DNA of 21,318 nt, taken from positions 1 through 21,318 of the forward strand of contig CAKVBK010000027.1 of the NCBI GenBank assembly GCA_934725285.1. The letters are read 5' to 3'. Of this stretch, positions 7,431-15,983 are shown in pieces (the stretch's first letter is position 1; each line of letters opens with the position of its first letter). This DNA is from an uncultured Bacteroidales bacterium. GTDB taxonomy: Bacteria > Bacteroidota > Bacteroidia > Bacteroidales > UBA932. The translations under genes and the position numbers were made by a program. The notes under the pieces are model-generated. The model saw nothing but the letters and a program-made list of their open reading frames with translations. It was not told where the DNA came from and ran no database searches.

Positions 7431-8525
7431 ATGGGCAGAAAGGCACATGAGGACTCGTCCGGCGGCATCATCGCAAGAATGCTGATGCTGCTTGCGGCTT
7501 TCCTGCTTCTGCTCAGTTACGCCTCGATGGTCGTGAATCCGGCCAAGGCATGGTACATGACCGTGTTCGGGTTATTGTTTGTGCCAATCGCGATTCTCAA
7601 CGGGATATTCCTTGTCCTTGCGGTCAAAAGAGGATCCCGTTCGTTTCTGATTCCGCTGTTGGCGCTGCTGCCTTCGCTGATATTCATCGGGCGGTATTTC
7701 CAGTTTTCATCCGGTGCAGAGGAAAGGAGCTCCGAGACGGTCAAGATCCTTACTTACAACGTGGGACACTTCGCATTGGGGCGTGAGCCGGAGTTCAGGG
7801 GAGAAGGAGGCAGGACGGCATGCGCGGACTCGGTCGTAAGGTTCATCAAGAAAAGCGATGCGGACATCGTGTGCCTTCAAGAGGTCAATCTGCCCGGTGA
7901 ATATGATGTGTCACGGTTCTTCGAGAAGCGTTTCCCGGGGTATAATGTAGGGTACTTCATGTTTGTGACAGACAAGGGAAGTTACGGGAATGTCACGCTG
8001 AGCAAGTTCCCTATAGCCCGAAAAGGGAAACTGACATTCGACAGGAGCTCGAATATGGCGATATTCACTGATTTGAAAGTCGGAGAAGGTTCGGAGATCA
8101 GGGTATATAACTGTCACTTCGAGAGTTATAATGTTTCTCTGGCCAGGCTCAAGAAGTCCGTGGCTGACAAGGACGGCGAACTGATGTGGGAGACCGAGGA
8201 GAAGATGAAGAAGTCCATCAGAAGGAGGCCGGAGCAGGTGGACAAGGTGATGTCGGACATCGAGGACTGCACACTGGAGGCGATCGTCACCGGTGACTTC
8301 AACGACAATCCGATGTCGTACACTTACAACCGCCTCAAGAAAGGCCGTGACGACTCGTTCGTGGAGGCCGGCAAAGGTTTCGGAGCGACATATTCATTCC
8401 TCTGGCCTTTCATCCGCATCGATTATATTCTTTACCCGTCACATTTCAGCGCCGTGTCGCACACCGTCCCGCGCGTCCGCTACTCCGACCACTACCCCGT
8501 CATCGCTGAAATCAATCTGAAATAG
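7431..8525 (+). CDS. Membrane-anchored endonuclease/exonuclease/phosphatase-fold protein
   Basis: A 364-residue protein of the DNase I-like EEP superfamily. Three hydrophobic segments (about 15-35, 43-63 and 68-87) anchor it in the inner membrane. The catalytic fold begins near residue 100 with ILTYNVGHF and continues with IVCLQEVN (metal-binding Glu), LSKFPI, VYNCHFES, VTGDFNDNP (catalytic Asp and Asn) and RIDYILYP...YSDHYPV (terminal Asp-His). All key residues are present. Members may cut DNA, RNA, phosphoinositides or sphingolipids, so the substrate cannot be given. The position after a rhomboid gene is common in Bacteroidetes as I recall. The mRNA runs into a large inverted repeat 12 bases past the stop. 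Confidence 0.9.
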   Translation: MGRKAHEDSSGGIIARMLMLLAAFLLLLSYASMVVNPAKAWYMTVFGLLFVPIAILNGIFLVLAVKRGSRSFLIPLLALLPSLIFIGRYFQFSSGAEERSSETVKILTYNVGHFALGREPEFRGEGGRTACADSVVRFIKKSDADIVCLQEVNLPGEYDVSRFFEKRFPGYNVGYFMFVTDKGSYGNVTLSKFPIARKGKLTFDRSSNMAIFTDLKVGEGSEIRVYNCHFESYNVSLARLKKSVADKDGELMWETEEKMKKSIRRRPEQVDKVMSDIEDCTLEAIVTGDFNDNPMSYTYNRLKKGRDDSFVEAGKGFGATYSFLWPFIRIDYILYPSHFSAVSHTVPRVRYSDHYPVIAEINLK

Positions 8526-8537
8526 AAATCCTTCCCT

Positions 8538-8610
8538 ATAGGCAAATACCCCATTCAACCCAAGAATTTTGGTAACGTGCAAAATTCTGGTTGAGCGGGG
8601 TATTGCCTAT
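8538..8610. repeat. Long imperfect inverted repeat between convergent genes
   Basis: The arms pair in four blocks: ATAGGCA/TGCCTAT, ATACCCC/GGGGTAT, TCAACC/GGTTGA and AGAATTTTG/CAAAATTCT, with small bulges and an 8-base loop at 8572-8579. That is about 29 base pairs of stem. It lies 12 bases after the EEP stop and should end transcription in at least one direction, although no long T-run follows it. Its length is larger than an ordinary terminator. Confidence 0.75.
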
Positions 8611-8613
8611 CCC

Positions 8614-8682
8614 CAGTAGCAAGTCTTACTATATTCTCTTCGGTGCTTCGACAGGCTCAGCAACCGCAAGAGAATGCTACTG
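8614..8682. repeat. REP-like palindromic element
   Basis: Nested stems: CAGTAGC (8614-8620) with GCTACTG (8676-8682), ATTCTCTT (8633-8640) with AAGAGAAT (8668-8675), and CGGTGCT (8641-8647) with AGCAACCG (8659-8666) around TCGACAGGCTC. The core GCTTCGACAGGCTCAGC resembles the widely seen CTTCGAC-x-CTCAG type of REP sequence that REP-associated transposases mobilise. It overlaps the last codon and stop of the LuxR-type gene. No transposase is in the window. Confidence 0.55.
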
Positions 8683-9279
8683 AACAGAATTAATGTCAAT
8701 GAGATTGTTGAGGATTGCATAGACGGTGAGGCCGGCGACGGTCTTGATGCCGGTCTTGCGGGTGATGTTCTTTCGGTGAGTGATGACCGTGTAGATGGAC
8801 AGACTGAACTTGTCAGCGATCTCCTTGTTCAGCATTCCCTGAGCGACGCACACAAGGATCTCCTTCTCACGGGCCGACAACTCATTGCCTTCCGTCGCCA
8901 AGTCAGGCTGCTTGGAATCAAGCGCGGAGTTGACCTTCCTCGCCACACAAGCCATGTCATCGTACAATGAGATCGCCCCGTCAAACTGCCTGAGGATATC
9001 ATCTGTCACAGAAGGCCCCTCCAAGGCAAGCACGGAAGCGTCACAGCAATCAGCGATCATGACACGGCTTTCCTTGCGGCTTTGGAAATCAAAGACAGCC
9101 GGATCGACGATGACCACATCAGGGGAAAGATTCCTCAGCTTGGCCTCACTGCCTCTGGAGAAATCCACAAGATTATCCTGAACAAGGAAATCCCCTTGCT
9201 CGGCCAAAATGCTTTCCAGCCCCCTGGCGATGATGTCAGAGGGAATGATCAAAACTATTCTTTTCTTATTTTCCATCAC
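8677..9279 (-). CDS. LuxR/NarL-type response regulator with degenerate receiver
   Basis: A 200-residue DNA-binding regulator. Residues 1-120 resemble a NarL-type receiver: the phospho-acceptor Asp is kept (VVIVDPAVF, about residue 57), but the acidic pair of the pocket is replaced (IIPSD where ADDH is usual) and the conserved Lys is absent (SLYDD). Residues 133-190 form the LuxR helix-turn-helix, with LSAREKEIL, GMLNKEIADKF and TVITHRKNI, followed by KTGIKTVAGL. The start overlaps the hemerythrin gene by 14 bases, so translation is coupled. No histidine kinase is encoded nearby. The likely role is to regulate in response to its di-iron partner or iron import; this is an inference. Confidence 0.85.
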   Translation of the reverse strand: MMENKKRIVLIIPSDIIARGLESILAEQGDFLVQDNLVDFSRGSEAKLRNLSPDVVIVDPAVFDFQSRKESRVMIADCCDASVLALEGPSVTDDILRQFDGAISLYDDMACVARKVNSALDSKQPDLATEGNELSAREKEILVCVAQGMLNKEIADKFSLSIYTVITHRKNITRKTGIKTVAGLTVYAILNNLIDINSVQ

Positions 9280-9955
9280 GCTCCAGCCTGCTTACAATCG
9301 GAACCAGAATGTTGTTTTCCACATAGGTGTGCCGCCTTAGATCGTCATGCAGATGGTAGATGGACAGCAGCACCATGATTTTCAGATCATTGGAGCACTC
9401 CGCCGGAAGGTACTTCATCACGATGTTCTTCATGTCCTCAAGCTTCTCCTCAACGTTCTCGTGATGTTCCTCGAACTGCTCTATGGAATATTCAGAAGCT
9501 CTCTTCCCGTCGCGCCGCAGGGTCTCGATGTAGGGAAACACAACCTCTTCCTCGTAGGCGAAATGCTTGTCCAACTCTTCCTTGTAGTCGTTGAAGAATT
9601 TCAGGACGACTTTCTTCTGCCTCTCGTCGAACGGAGCCACAAGCCTGTCGAAGGACTCCTCAAGGCCACGCAGGGCACGCCCCATGTAGTAGAGATGCGA
9701 GACATGAAGGTACTCTATGATGTTCGGGACACTGCCGGCCGCAAGTTCGGCGGATGACGGCACATGATCAGGGAACGAGTAGACGTTGCAGATCAAGATG
9801 AAAGTGTCCGGATCAACGCCGCATTTCCGGCATGCCTCAGACACCGGCAACGCGGCGTACTTCAGGTCAAGCCCCATTCTGGAAATAACCTGAAGAAGGC
9901 TGTAGTCGATGTCGATCATGTCCGACACGGACATTTCTGTGGTGTATTTTTTCAT
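9266..9955 (-). CDS. Hemerythrin/RIC-like di-iron protein
   Basis: A 229-residue helical protein of the hemerythrin HHE family, related in layout to YtfE/ScdA proteins that repair iron-sulfur clusters or respond to nitric oxide and oxygen. The first 75 residues look like an N-terminal helical domain with two Cys (CRKCGVD). The four-helix region carries candidate di-iron ligands: EYLHVSH (about 83), KHFAYEEEVVFPYIE (about 135), FEEHHENVEEKL (about 162) and YHLHDDLRRHTYVENNIL (about 203). It starts 27 bases after feoAB and overlaps the regulator gene. It could be a sensor of intracellular iron, O2 or NO, or a cluster-repair enzyme; the sequence does not decide. Confidence 0.85.
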   Translation of the reverse strand: MKKYTTEMSVSDMIDIDYSLLQVISRMGLDLKYAALPVSEACRKCGVDPDTFILICNVYSFPDHVPSSAELAAGSVPNIIEYLHVSHLYYMGRALRGLEESFDRLVAPFDERQKKVVLKFFNDYKEELDKHFAYEEEVVFPYIETLRRDGKRASEYSIEQFEEHHENVEEKLEDMKNIVMKYLPAECSNDLKIMVLLSIYHLHDDLRRHTYVENNILVPIVSRLERDGK

Positions 9956-9965
9956 ATTCGTGAAT

Positions 9966-9977
9966 GCTGGTACCAGC
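9966..9977. promoter_or_regulatory. 12-bp perfect palindrome in the feoAB-hemerythrin gap
   Basis: GCTGGTACCAGC fills much of the 27-base gap between the feoAB stop and the next ATG. It can form a short 4-bp hairpin in mRNA or be a dimeric protein site. Its role is unknown. Confidence 0.3.
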
Positions 9978-9982
9978 TTATT

Positions 9983-12394
9983 TTAAATCAACAATGCGGT
10001 GATGTGGAAGCCGATGAAGGCTGCAAGCCATGCCACGACCATCGTGTAGACGCAGACCGCGATGGCCCAGCGCCACTTCCCCGTCTCGTTCTTGATCGCC
10101 ACAAATGTCGCGATGCAAGGGAAATACAGCAGTATGAATATCATGTAGGCTACGGCGGCAGGGAGGCTGACCGAACGGGCAAGCGTGCCCTGAAGCTGTG
10201 TGTCTGCAGCGAGAGCGTCAGTGTCAGAAGCCTCGACAGCCTCTGAGACTTCCGGCTCATCGGAAGCGTACATGACTCCCAATGTACTTACAACCAACTC
10301 CTTGGCGACCACCCCGGTCAATAGTCCGATGTCCATTTTCCAACTGAATCCGAGTGGATCAAGGGCTGGAGAGACAGCCTTGCCGAGCTGCCCTATGTAC
10401 GAATGCTCCTGCTGGTACTCCGCACCTTTGTCTGAACGAGGGAAATAGCCCAGACACCAGATCACGACTGAACCGATCAGAATCGTCGTGGCCATCTTCT
10501 CAAGATATTGCTTTCCCTTTTCCCAAGTGTGCCTCCAGATCGCCTTGCCGGTAGGAACCCTGTATGGCGGCAGCTCCATCACGAACGGGAGGTCGTCCTC
10601 CTTAATGAAGCGGCTCAGGATGACCGCCGACAGGATAGCCATCAAGACCCCGAGGAAATATATTCCTAAAAGGGCGAGGGCCGAATTGTGGGGGAAGAAT
10701 GCTCCGGCGAGCAGGACGAAGATCGGAAGCCTTCCGGCGCATGACATAAACGGGATGATGGCGATCGTGATGAGACGGCTCTTGCGGCTCTCGATCGCCC
10801 GGGTGGCCATGATCGCAGGCACATTGCAGCCGAAGCCCATGACCATCGGAATGAAGGATTTGCCGTGAAGGCCGATCCTGTGCATCAGCTTGTCCACGAT
10901 GAAGGCGGCGCGTGCCATGTACCCCGAATCTTCCATTATGGAAAGGAAGAAGTAGAGAATCAATATGTTAGGCAGGAACACCAACACACTTCCCACACCG
11001 GCGATCACGCCGTCCACGAGAAGGTCCTTGAGCCAGCCGTCTTTCATGAAGTCCGCGACGAAATCCCCGAACCGCCCCACAAGCCAGTCTATCCAGTTCA
11101 TCGGGTAGTTGCCCAGAGTGAAGGTCGATTGGAATATGAGGTAAAGCAGGAGGATGAATATCGGGAACGCAGCCCATTTGTTGGTGACGACGGCATCTAT
11201 CCGGTCGGTGATGGTCTTCTTCGGCTTGGAGTCCACATGAGGTGTGTAAGTCTCTGCGAGTGCTCCGTGGATGAATGAATATTTCGCATCGACGATCGCT
11301 GACTCTGCGTTCGTGTGGAGCATCCTCTCGATTCTGGAGGCTTCCTCGTCCCTGGTTTTAAGGATCTCACCTGCATTCGGAAGGGTTCCGATCACGTCCT
11401 CGATCTGTTTGTCGTTCTCAAGGAGTTTGATCGCAAGGTAACGGGTGGAGTACTTTCCCCGGATGTCCTGATTCTTCTGAATCAAGGCCTTGATGCTGTC
11501 GATGCTCCTTTCAAGCTCCTTGCCGTGATTGATGTGGATGTGGCGGGCAAGCCTCTCGTCGTGCTTTTCGTAGATCTGGATCACCGTGTCCAGCAGCTGA
11601 GGTATACCGGTTCCGTCACGGCTGACCGTCGGGCAGACCGGCATTCCGAGAAGGTAGCCCAGCTGCTTGATGTCGAGTTTGTCTCCCCTCGCCTGAAGCT
11701 CGTCGTACATATTCAGAGCCATGACGACACGAAGGTTCATGTCGATGACCTGAGTGGTCAGGTAGAGGTTCCTTTCGATGTTGGAGGCGTCAACCACATT
11801 CACGACGACATCCGGGACATTCTCCACCAGGTTCTTGCGGACGTAGAGTTCCTCAGGGCTGTAGGCTGACAATGAATATGTTCCCGGCAGATCCACAAGG
11901 ACAAACCTGTAGCCTTTATATCCAAAATGCCCCTCCTTGGCGTCAACTGTCACGCCGCTGTAGTTGCCCACGTGCTCGTGGCTCCCCGAGGCGATGTTGA
12001 ACAGCGAGGTCTTTCCGCAGTTAGGGTTGCCGACAAGAGCGACGCGTATCACGTGGTGTCTTTCTTTTGCGAGACGTTCCATCTCCAGATTCAGAGCGGC
12101 GACCTCGTCGCAGTCATCGTCAAAGATCGATGTGACATCCTGCTTGGCGTCCACGGCGGCCTTGGCTTCCTCCTCACTGATCACGTCTATAAGGGCGGCC
12201 TCGGAGCGCCTCAATGATACCTTATAGCCAAGTATCTCATATTCAATAGGATCTTTCAGCGGAGCATTTAGCACGACAGCCACCCGCTTCCCGTTGATGA
12301 AGCCCATCTCGATGAGCCTTTTCCGGAAGCCACCGTGGCCGTTCACCTTGGCGATGACTCCTACCTCACCGGTTTTTAGTTCAGAAAGTTTCAT
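9983..12394 (-). CDS. feoB: FeoA-FeoB fusion, ferrous iron transporter
   Basis: Inner-membrane Fe(II) importer. Residues 1-72 are a complete FeoA SH3-like domain (MKLSELKTGE, RKRLIEMGF, YEILGYKVSLRRSEA). After an acidic linker (73-112) comes the FeoB G domain: G1 GNPNCGKTS (122-130), G2 Thr in YSGVTV, G3 DLPGTYSLS (168-176) and G4 LNMYDE. The membrane part has two Gate repeats with Cys-containing GFGCNVPAIMATR and SCAGRLP, and a second repeat with TGVVAKELVVSTLG. At 803 residues it is a full-length fusion of a type common in Bacteroidetes. It is the first gene of a three-gene minus-strand operon and is divergent from a TonB uptake operon. No separate FeoC is seen. Confidence 0.96.
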   Translation of the reverse strand: MKLSELKTGEVGVIAKVNGHGGFRKRLIEMGFINGKRVAVVLNAPLKDPIEYEILGYKVSLRRSEAALIDVISEEEAKAAVDAKQDVTSIFDDDCDEVAALNLEMERLAKERHHVIRVALVGNPNCGKTSLFNIASGSHEHVGNYSGVTVDAKEGHFGYKGYRFVLVDLPGTYSLSAYSPEELYVRKNLVENVPDVVVNVVDASNIERNLYLTTQVIDMNLRVVMALNMYDELQARGDKLDIKQLGYLLGMPVCPTVSRDGTGIPQLLDTVIQIYEKHDERLARHIHINHGKELERSIDSIKALIQKNQDIRGKYSTRYLAIKLLENDKQIEDVIGTLPNAGEILKTRDEEASRIERMLHTNAESAIVDAKYSFIHGALAETYTPHVDSKPKKTITDRIDAVVTNKWAAFPIFILLLYLIFQSTFTLGNYPMNWIDWLVGRFGDFVADFMKDGWLKDLLVDGVIAGVGSVLVFLPNILILYFFLSIMEDSGYMARAAFIVDKLMHRIGLHGKSFIPMVMGFGCNVPAIMATRAIESRKSRLITIAIIPFMSCAGRLPIFVLLAGAFFPHNSALALLGIYFLGVLMAILSAVILSRFIKEDDLPFVMELPPYRVPTGKAIWRHTWEKGKQYLEKMATTILIGSVVIWCLGYFPRSDKGAEYQQEHSYIGQLGKAVSPALDPLGFSWKMDIGLLTGVVAKELVVSTLGVMYASDEPEVSEAVEASDTDALAADTQLQGTLARSVSLPAAVAYMIFILLYFPCIATFVAIKNETGKWRWAIAVCVYTMVVAWLAAFIGFHITALLI

Positions 12395-12445
12395 GCGAAT
12401 ACAGTAGGGATTATCCCTTCAATACACTATTATCCAAAATCGCTA

Positions 12446-12476
12446 CAAAAATATTCATTTTGCAAGATTTTTACAA
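12446..12476 (-). promoter_or_regulatory. Promoter of the feoAB operon
   Basis: On the minus strand TTG (12476-12474), 20 bases, then TATTTTTG (12453-12446), a full -7 match. Transcription should start near 12439, giving a leader of about 45 bases. The leader holds a small inverted repeat GGGATAATCCC (plus-strand GGGATTATCCC, about 12408-12418) just before the ATG, a possible operator or translation-control site. No clear 19-bp Fur box is visible. Confidence 0.55.
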
Positions 12477-12653
12477 TCATCAATAATTGGTAGAGGTGGT
12501 GGACAAATCACTAATTATCAGTAAAAAGGGCAATCCCCTTTAGTTAAAGACAGCGCAAGACAAACAATCATTTATCTATCAATCAATATATTACAAAATG
12601 CGCATCTACACACAAATGGTTAAATAGGGTGGTTTTATTCCTAATTTGTTGGC

Positions 12654-12685
12654 ATTGACGATGACTTCATTCAAGTATAATTTTG
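12654..12685 (+). promoter_or_regulatory. Promoter of the TonB receptor operon
   Basis: ATTG at 12654-12657, 20 bases, then TAATTTTG at 12678-12685, a full -7 match. Transcription should begin near 12692. The rest of the 12395-12653 intergenic space holds a 6-bp hairpin AAAGGG/CCCTTT (12525-12541) and otherwise AT-rich sequence with no gene that I can support. Confidence 0.55.
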
Positions 12686-12711
12686 CGGTTTTGAAAACAG
12701 AAAATCTAAAA

Positions 12712-15570
12712 GTGTTCGAGGTAAAAATAAAGTCATTAATCATTTTTGCGATAGCTGCGGCTCTGTCAGTCAATGCGTTCGCCCAAGCCAAGAGTTCCGG
12801 AAACGGTGCGGTCCGAAGCTATGCAAATGGCACCGCAAACGACAGAACAGTGTCTCAAAGCCGTACAAAAAGCACATCAAGCGAACAGTCTGCCACCAAG
12901 AACCGTGCTGGCAGCGTCACAGGAACGGTCATCGACCATGCGGACGGATCCCCTGTCGCGGGAGCGGCGGTAACCATAAAAGGGGACAAGGCAGTCTGGG
13001 ATGTCACAGATTCCTTAGGCAGATTCAAGCTCAATGCCGCAGGCGGCACGCTTCAGATCACATGCATGGGCTACAAGACATTGACAACGGCCGTGCGTAA
13101 AGACGGAAGATACTCATTGATCCAGGATGCGTTCGCCATCAATGAGGTGGTGGTCACCGCCACGGAGAGCCATGGGCTGACAAGTGCGTCACGGATCGGG
13201 CAGGACGCGATAGCGCACATCCAACCGTCCAGTTTCGCCGATCTGCTTGAATTGCTTCCCGGAGGACGATCTGTCGATCCTTCATTCTCAACGCCGAAAA
13301 CAATCGACCTGAGGGCGGTTTCAGTCTCCGGCGGCAACTACAACACCTCTTCCCTCGGAACCAGGTTTCTCATTGACGGGGTCCCGGTCAACAACGACGC
13401 GAACCTCCAGACAACTCCGGCCTACAGCAGCTACGGATCTTCATTCGTCAACGCCGGCGTCGACATGAGGACCATCACCACGGAGGACGTCGAATCCGTC
13501 GAGATCATCCGCGGAATTCCTTCCGTTGAATATGGCGACCTCACCAGCGGCCTTGTCAACATCAAGAGGCGCAAGGGCGGCAACGACACCAGAGCCCGCT
13601 TCAAGGCGGATATGAAGAGCAAACTCTTCTACCTCGGCAAGGATCTGGAATGGGGTAAGACCGACAAGCTGACGATGAACTTCAGCGGTAACTTTCTGGA
13701 TTCCAGGGCGGATCCGCGCAACACGAGGCAGAATTACAAACGGCTCACCGGGAGTTATAGGATAGGCAAGACCTGGACCGGAGAGTATGTCAGAACCCTC
13801 AGCGGGAGCCTTGACTACACCGGTTCGTTCGACAACCAAAAGTCCGACAAGAACCTGGACTTCGGAGACTGTGGCCCGATTGAGACCTACAAGTCCAACT
13901 ACAGCCGCTTCGCGTTGGGTGGGGAATATACCGTCCGCAGCAAGAGCCTGAAATCGTTCTTCCAGAGTCTTGACATCACCGGTTCCCTGACCTACGAGAA
14001 AGACCTGATCAGCAGATGGAAGTTCGTTGAATATAGTTCTCCGATGCCTCTCTCGACAAGTCTGAAAGAGGGCGAGTTCGACGTAACGATAGTGCCTTAC
14101 AAATACGAGGCGACACTGAAGGTGGACGGAAAGCCGTTCTACGCCTACCTCAACGGCACGGCGAAGTTCCGCAAGGATTTCGGGAACACGACAAACACAT
14201 TCAAGGCCGGCGCCCAGTGGAATGTCGACAAGAACTTCGGCAAAGGTACTATATTCGACCCGGAGAGACCGTTCTCCGTGGATATGAACGTCCGCCCGAG
14301 GAACTACTCCACAATCCCGGCGACACACCAGATGTCAGCCTTCATCGAAGACAATTCCGTTCTGACTTTCGGGAACGGATTCAAGGCCGAATGGCTCGCC
14401 GGAGTGAGAGTCGCGGCAATGGCTGGAGCCGGCAAGGAATATTCAGTCAATCTCAAGCCATACTTTGATCCGAGGCTGAACCTCAGGTTGGAGAAGGCTT
14501 TCGGAAAGGGCATGAAAGTCGGTCTGTCCGGAGGTGCCGGATGGCACACGAAGTTCCCGACAATGGACCAGCTTTATCCGGATCCGATCTACTACGACAT
14601 CACCCAGATGAACTACTGGCCGGTTGAGGAGAATCTTCGGAGAATCAATGTCTATGTGATGAAGATCGACCCGACGAACTTCGACCTCAAGGCCGCAAGA
14701 AATTTCAAATGGGAGATCGCCACGGATGTCCAGATCGGACGAGACTTCTCGTTCAACATAGACTATTTCAGGGAGGATATGACTTCCGGATTCAGGTACG
14801 CCAGCGAGTTCACACGTGTGATTTACAAGGACTATCAAGAGGAGACGATCGACAAGAGCACCCTGACAGGCCCTCCTTCAACGGAGACGACCCCTTGGGT
14901 TAGGGACACACTGCTCATCGGCTACACCTTCAACACCAACGGCAGCCGCACTCTGAAGGAAGGTGTCGAGTTCACACTGTCCGCCCCGAGAATCCGGCCG
15001 ATCAGGACAAAGGTCACCGTCAGCGGCGCATGGTTCAGGACAAGGTACAGCAACAGCCAGCCGACATACTACCGGCCATCGGTGGTCGTGGCCGGCAAGA
15101 CATATCCTTACGTCGGCTACTACAAGGACACGGACGGTTTCCTGCGCGAGGTCTTCAACACGAATTTCATGCTTGACACCCAGATTCCGAGGCTCGGCAT
15201 GATCTTCTCGACCTCGTTCCAGTGCCAATGGTTCACCGGAAGCCAGAACACGGCCAAGGACGCGCGGCCTATCTCCTACATCGACAAGAATCTGGAGAGC
15301 CATCCATTCACGGACGAATCCGCAGCCAACGGCATCCTGGCCCAGATGATCCGGGAATACACCCCCTCGATGTCAATCTATTTCAGGATCCCTTTCAGCA
15401 TGAACATCAATCTCAAGGCTACAAAGAAGATCTATCACGACAAGATCGCATGCGCCTTGTTTGTGAACAAGATTCTGGATGTCTCACCTGACTACAGGAC
15501 GAATATGGGCATCCTCGTGCGCCGCTCCGTCCTGCCGTACTTCGGAATGGAGCTGAACTTCAAACTTTAA
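12712..15570 (+). CDS. TonB-dependent outer-membrane receptor
   Basis: Outer-membrane ligand-gated uptake channel driven by TonB. After a signal peptide (IKSLIIFAIAAALS...AFAQA) and a Ser/Thr-rich segment comes a carboxypeptidase-regulatory-like domain (GSVTGTVIDHADGSPVAGA, LGRFKL, GYKTL), then the plug (NEVVVTATES, FLIDGVPVN, VESVEIIRGIPSVEYGDLTS, NIKRRKGG) and a beta-barrel ending in GMELNFKL with the terminal aromatic/hydrophobic strand. The open frame begins at 12646, but the predicted promoter lies inside the first 14 codons. I therefore prefer the GTG at 12712; ATG 12661 is the alternative. The stop overlaps the next gene (TAATG). It is not a SusC/SusD pair, since no SusD follows. The ligand is unknown; divergence from feoAB makes an iron complex or other metal plausible. 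Confidence 0.93.
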   Translation: MFEVKIKSLIIFAIAAALSVNAFAQAKSSGNGAVRSYANGTANDRTVSQSRTKSTSSEQSATKNRAGSVTGTVIDHADGSPVAGAAVTIKGDKAVWDVTDSLGRFKLNAAGGTLQITCMGYKTLTTAVRKDGRYSLIQDAFAINEVVVTATESHGLTSASRIGQDAIAHIQPSSFADLLELLPGGRSVDPSFSTPKTIDLRAVSVSGGNYNTSSLGTRFLIDGVPVNNDANLQTTPAYSSYGSSFVNAGVDMRTITTEDVESVEIIRGIPSVEYGDLTSGLVNIKRRKGGNDTRARFKADMKSKLFYLGKDLEWGKTDKLTMNFSGNFLDSRADPRNTRQNYKRLTGSYRIGKTWTGEYVRTLSGSLDYTGSFDNQKSDKNLDFGDCGPIETYKSNYSRFALGGEYTVRSKSLKSFFQSLDITGSLTYEKDLISRWKFVEYSSPMPLSTSLKEGEFDVTIVPYKYEATLKVDGKPFYAYLNGTAKFRKDFGNTTNTFKAGAQWNVDKNFGKGTIFDPERPFSVDMNVRPRNYSTIPATHQMSAFIEDNSVLTFGNGFKAEWLAGVRVAAMAGAGKEYSVNLKPYFDPRLNLRLEKAFGKGMKVGLSGGAGWHTKFPTMDQLYPDPIYYDITQMNYWPVEENLRRINVYVMKIDPTNFDLKAARNFKWEIATDVQIGRDFSFNIDYFREDMTSGFRYASEFTRVIYKDYQEETIDKSTLTGPPSTETTPWVRDTLLIGYTFNTNGSRTLKEGVEFTLSAPRIRPIRTKVTVSGAWFRTRYSNSQPTYYRPSVVVAGKTYPYVGYYKDTDGFLREVFNTNFMLDTQIPRLGMIFSTSFQCQWFTGSQNTAKDARPISYIDKNLESHPFTDESAANGILAQMIREYTPSMSIYFRIPFSMNINLKATKKIYHDKIACALFVNKILDVSPDYRTNMGILVRRSVLPYFGMELNFKL

Positions 15571-15983
15571 TGAATATGCTGACTTACAAAACCATACGGA
15601 ATTTTATCCTGACGATCTCGATTCTTGTCTGCGGATGCGAGAAAGACTCGGGGCAGAATGTATTCACAATCGTGACCCTAAACGTGACTTGCCCGTCTGT
15701 CAACGCCGGAATCGAAAGAGTCGAGGTGGACAACTCCCTTGACGGATCGTTCATCCGCGATCTCAACACGAGGCAGGAATATGAAATCCCGACGTTCCAG
15801 GTCGGGACAGCCACGGTAAAGCTCAGGAAAGGAATCTATATGATCTCTTTCGACGGCAAGGCCGTGTTCAGCGACGGACAGCGCAAAAAGGTCCGTTTCT
15901 CTGGTTACAACTCCCCGATGACATCCGTAACCTTGCTGAACGACAAAGAGACTTTGAACCTTGAATTGACGGTACTGAAATGA
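15570..15983 (+). CDS. Small lipoprotein, DUF4876 N-terminal-like module
   Basis: A 137-residue predicted lipoprotein, with lipobox VCGC (Cys23). The mature part is a single beta-sandwich-like domain: VTLNVTCPSVNAGIERVEV, then TRQEYEIPTF, ATVKLRKGIYMISFDG and VTLLNDKETLNLELTVLK. The alternation of short strands and the TVKLRKGIY pattern recall the N-terminal domain of DUF4876 proteins, which in other Bacteroidetes is fused to the part encoded two genes downstream; this likeness is from memory. It overlaps the receptor stop by one base and the next gene start by four (ATGA), so the three are translated together. It probably sits at the membrane as an accessory to the receptor. An ATG at 15576 is an alternative start. 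Confidence 0.75.
   Translation: MNMLTYKTIRNFILTISILVCGCEKDSGQNVFTIVTLNVTCPSVNAGIERVEVDNSLDGSFIRDLNTRQEYEIPTFQVGTATVKLRKGIYMISFDGKAVFSDGQRKKVRFSGYNSPMTSVTLLNDKETLNLELTVLK

Noticed and set aside
12400..12530. Possible Fur box upstream of feoAB and the TonB receptor
   Set aside because: GATAATTAGTGAT-like pieces are present, but no 19-bp palindrome close to the consensus is visible, so it is not called.
13441..14328. 295-codon minus-strand open frame inside the TonB receptor gene
   Set aside because: It lacks recognisable domains and lies fully within a well-supported receptor; a high-GC codon shadow explains it.
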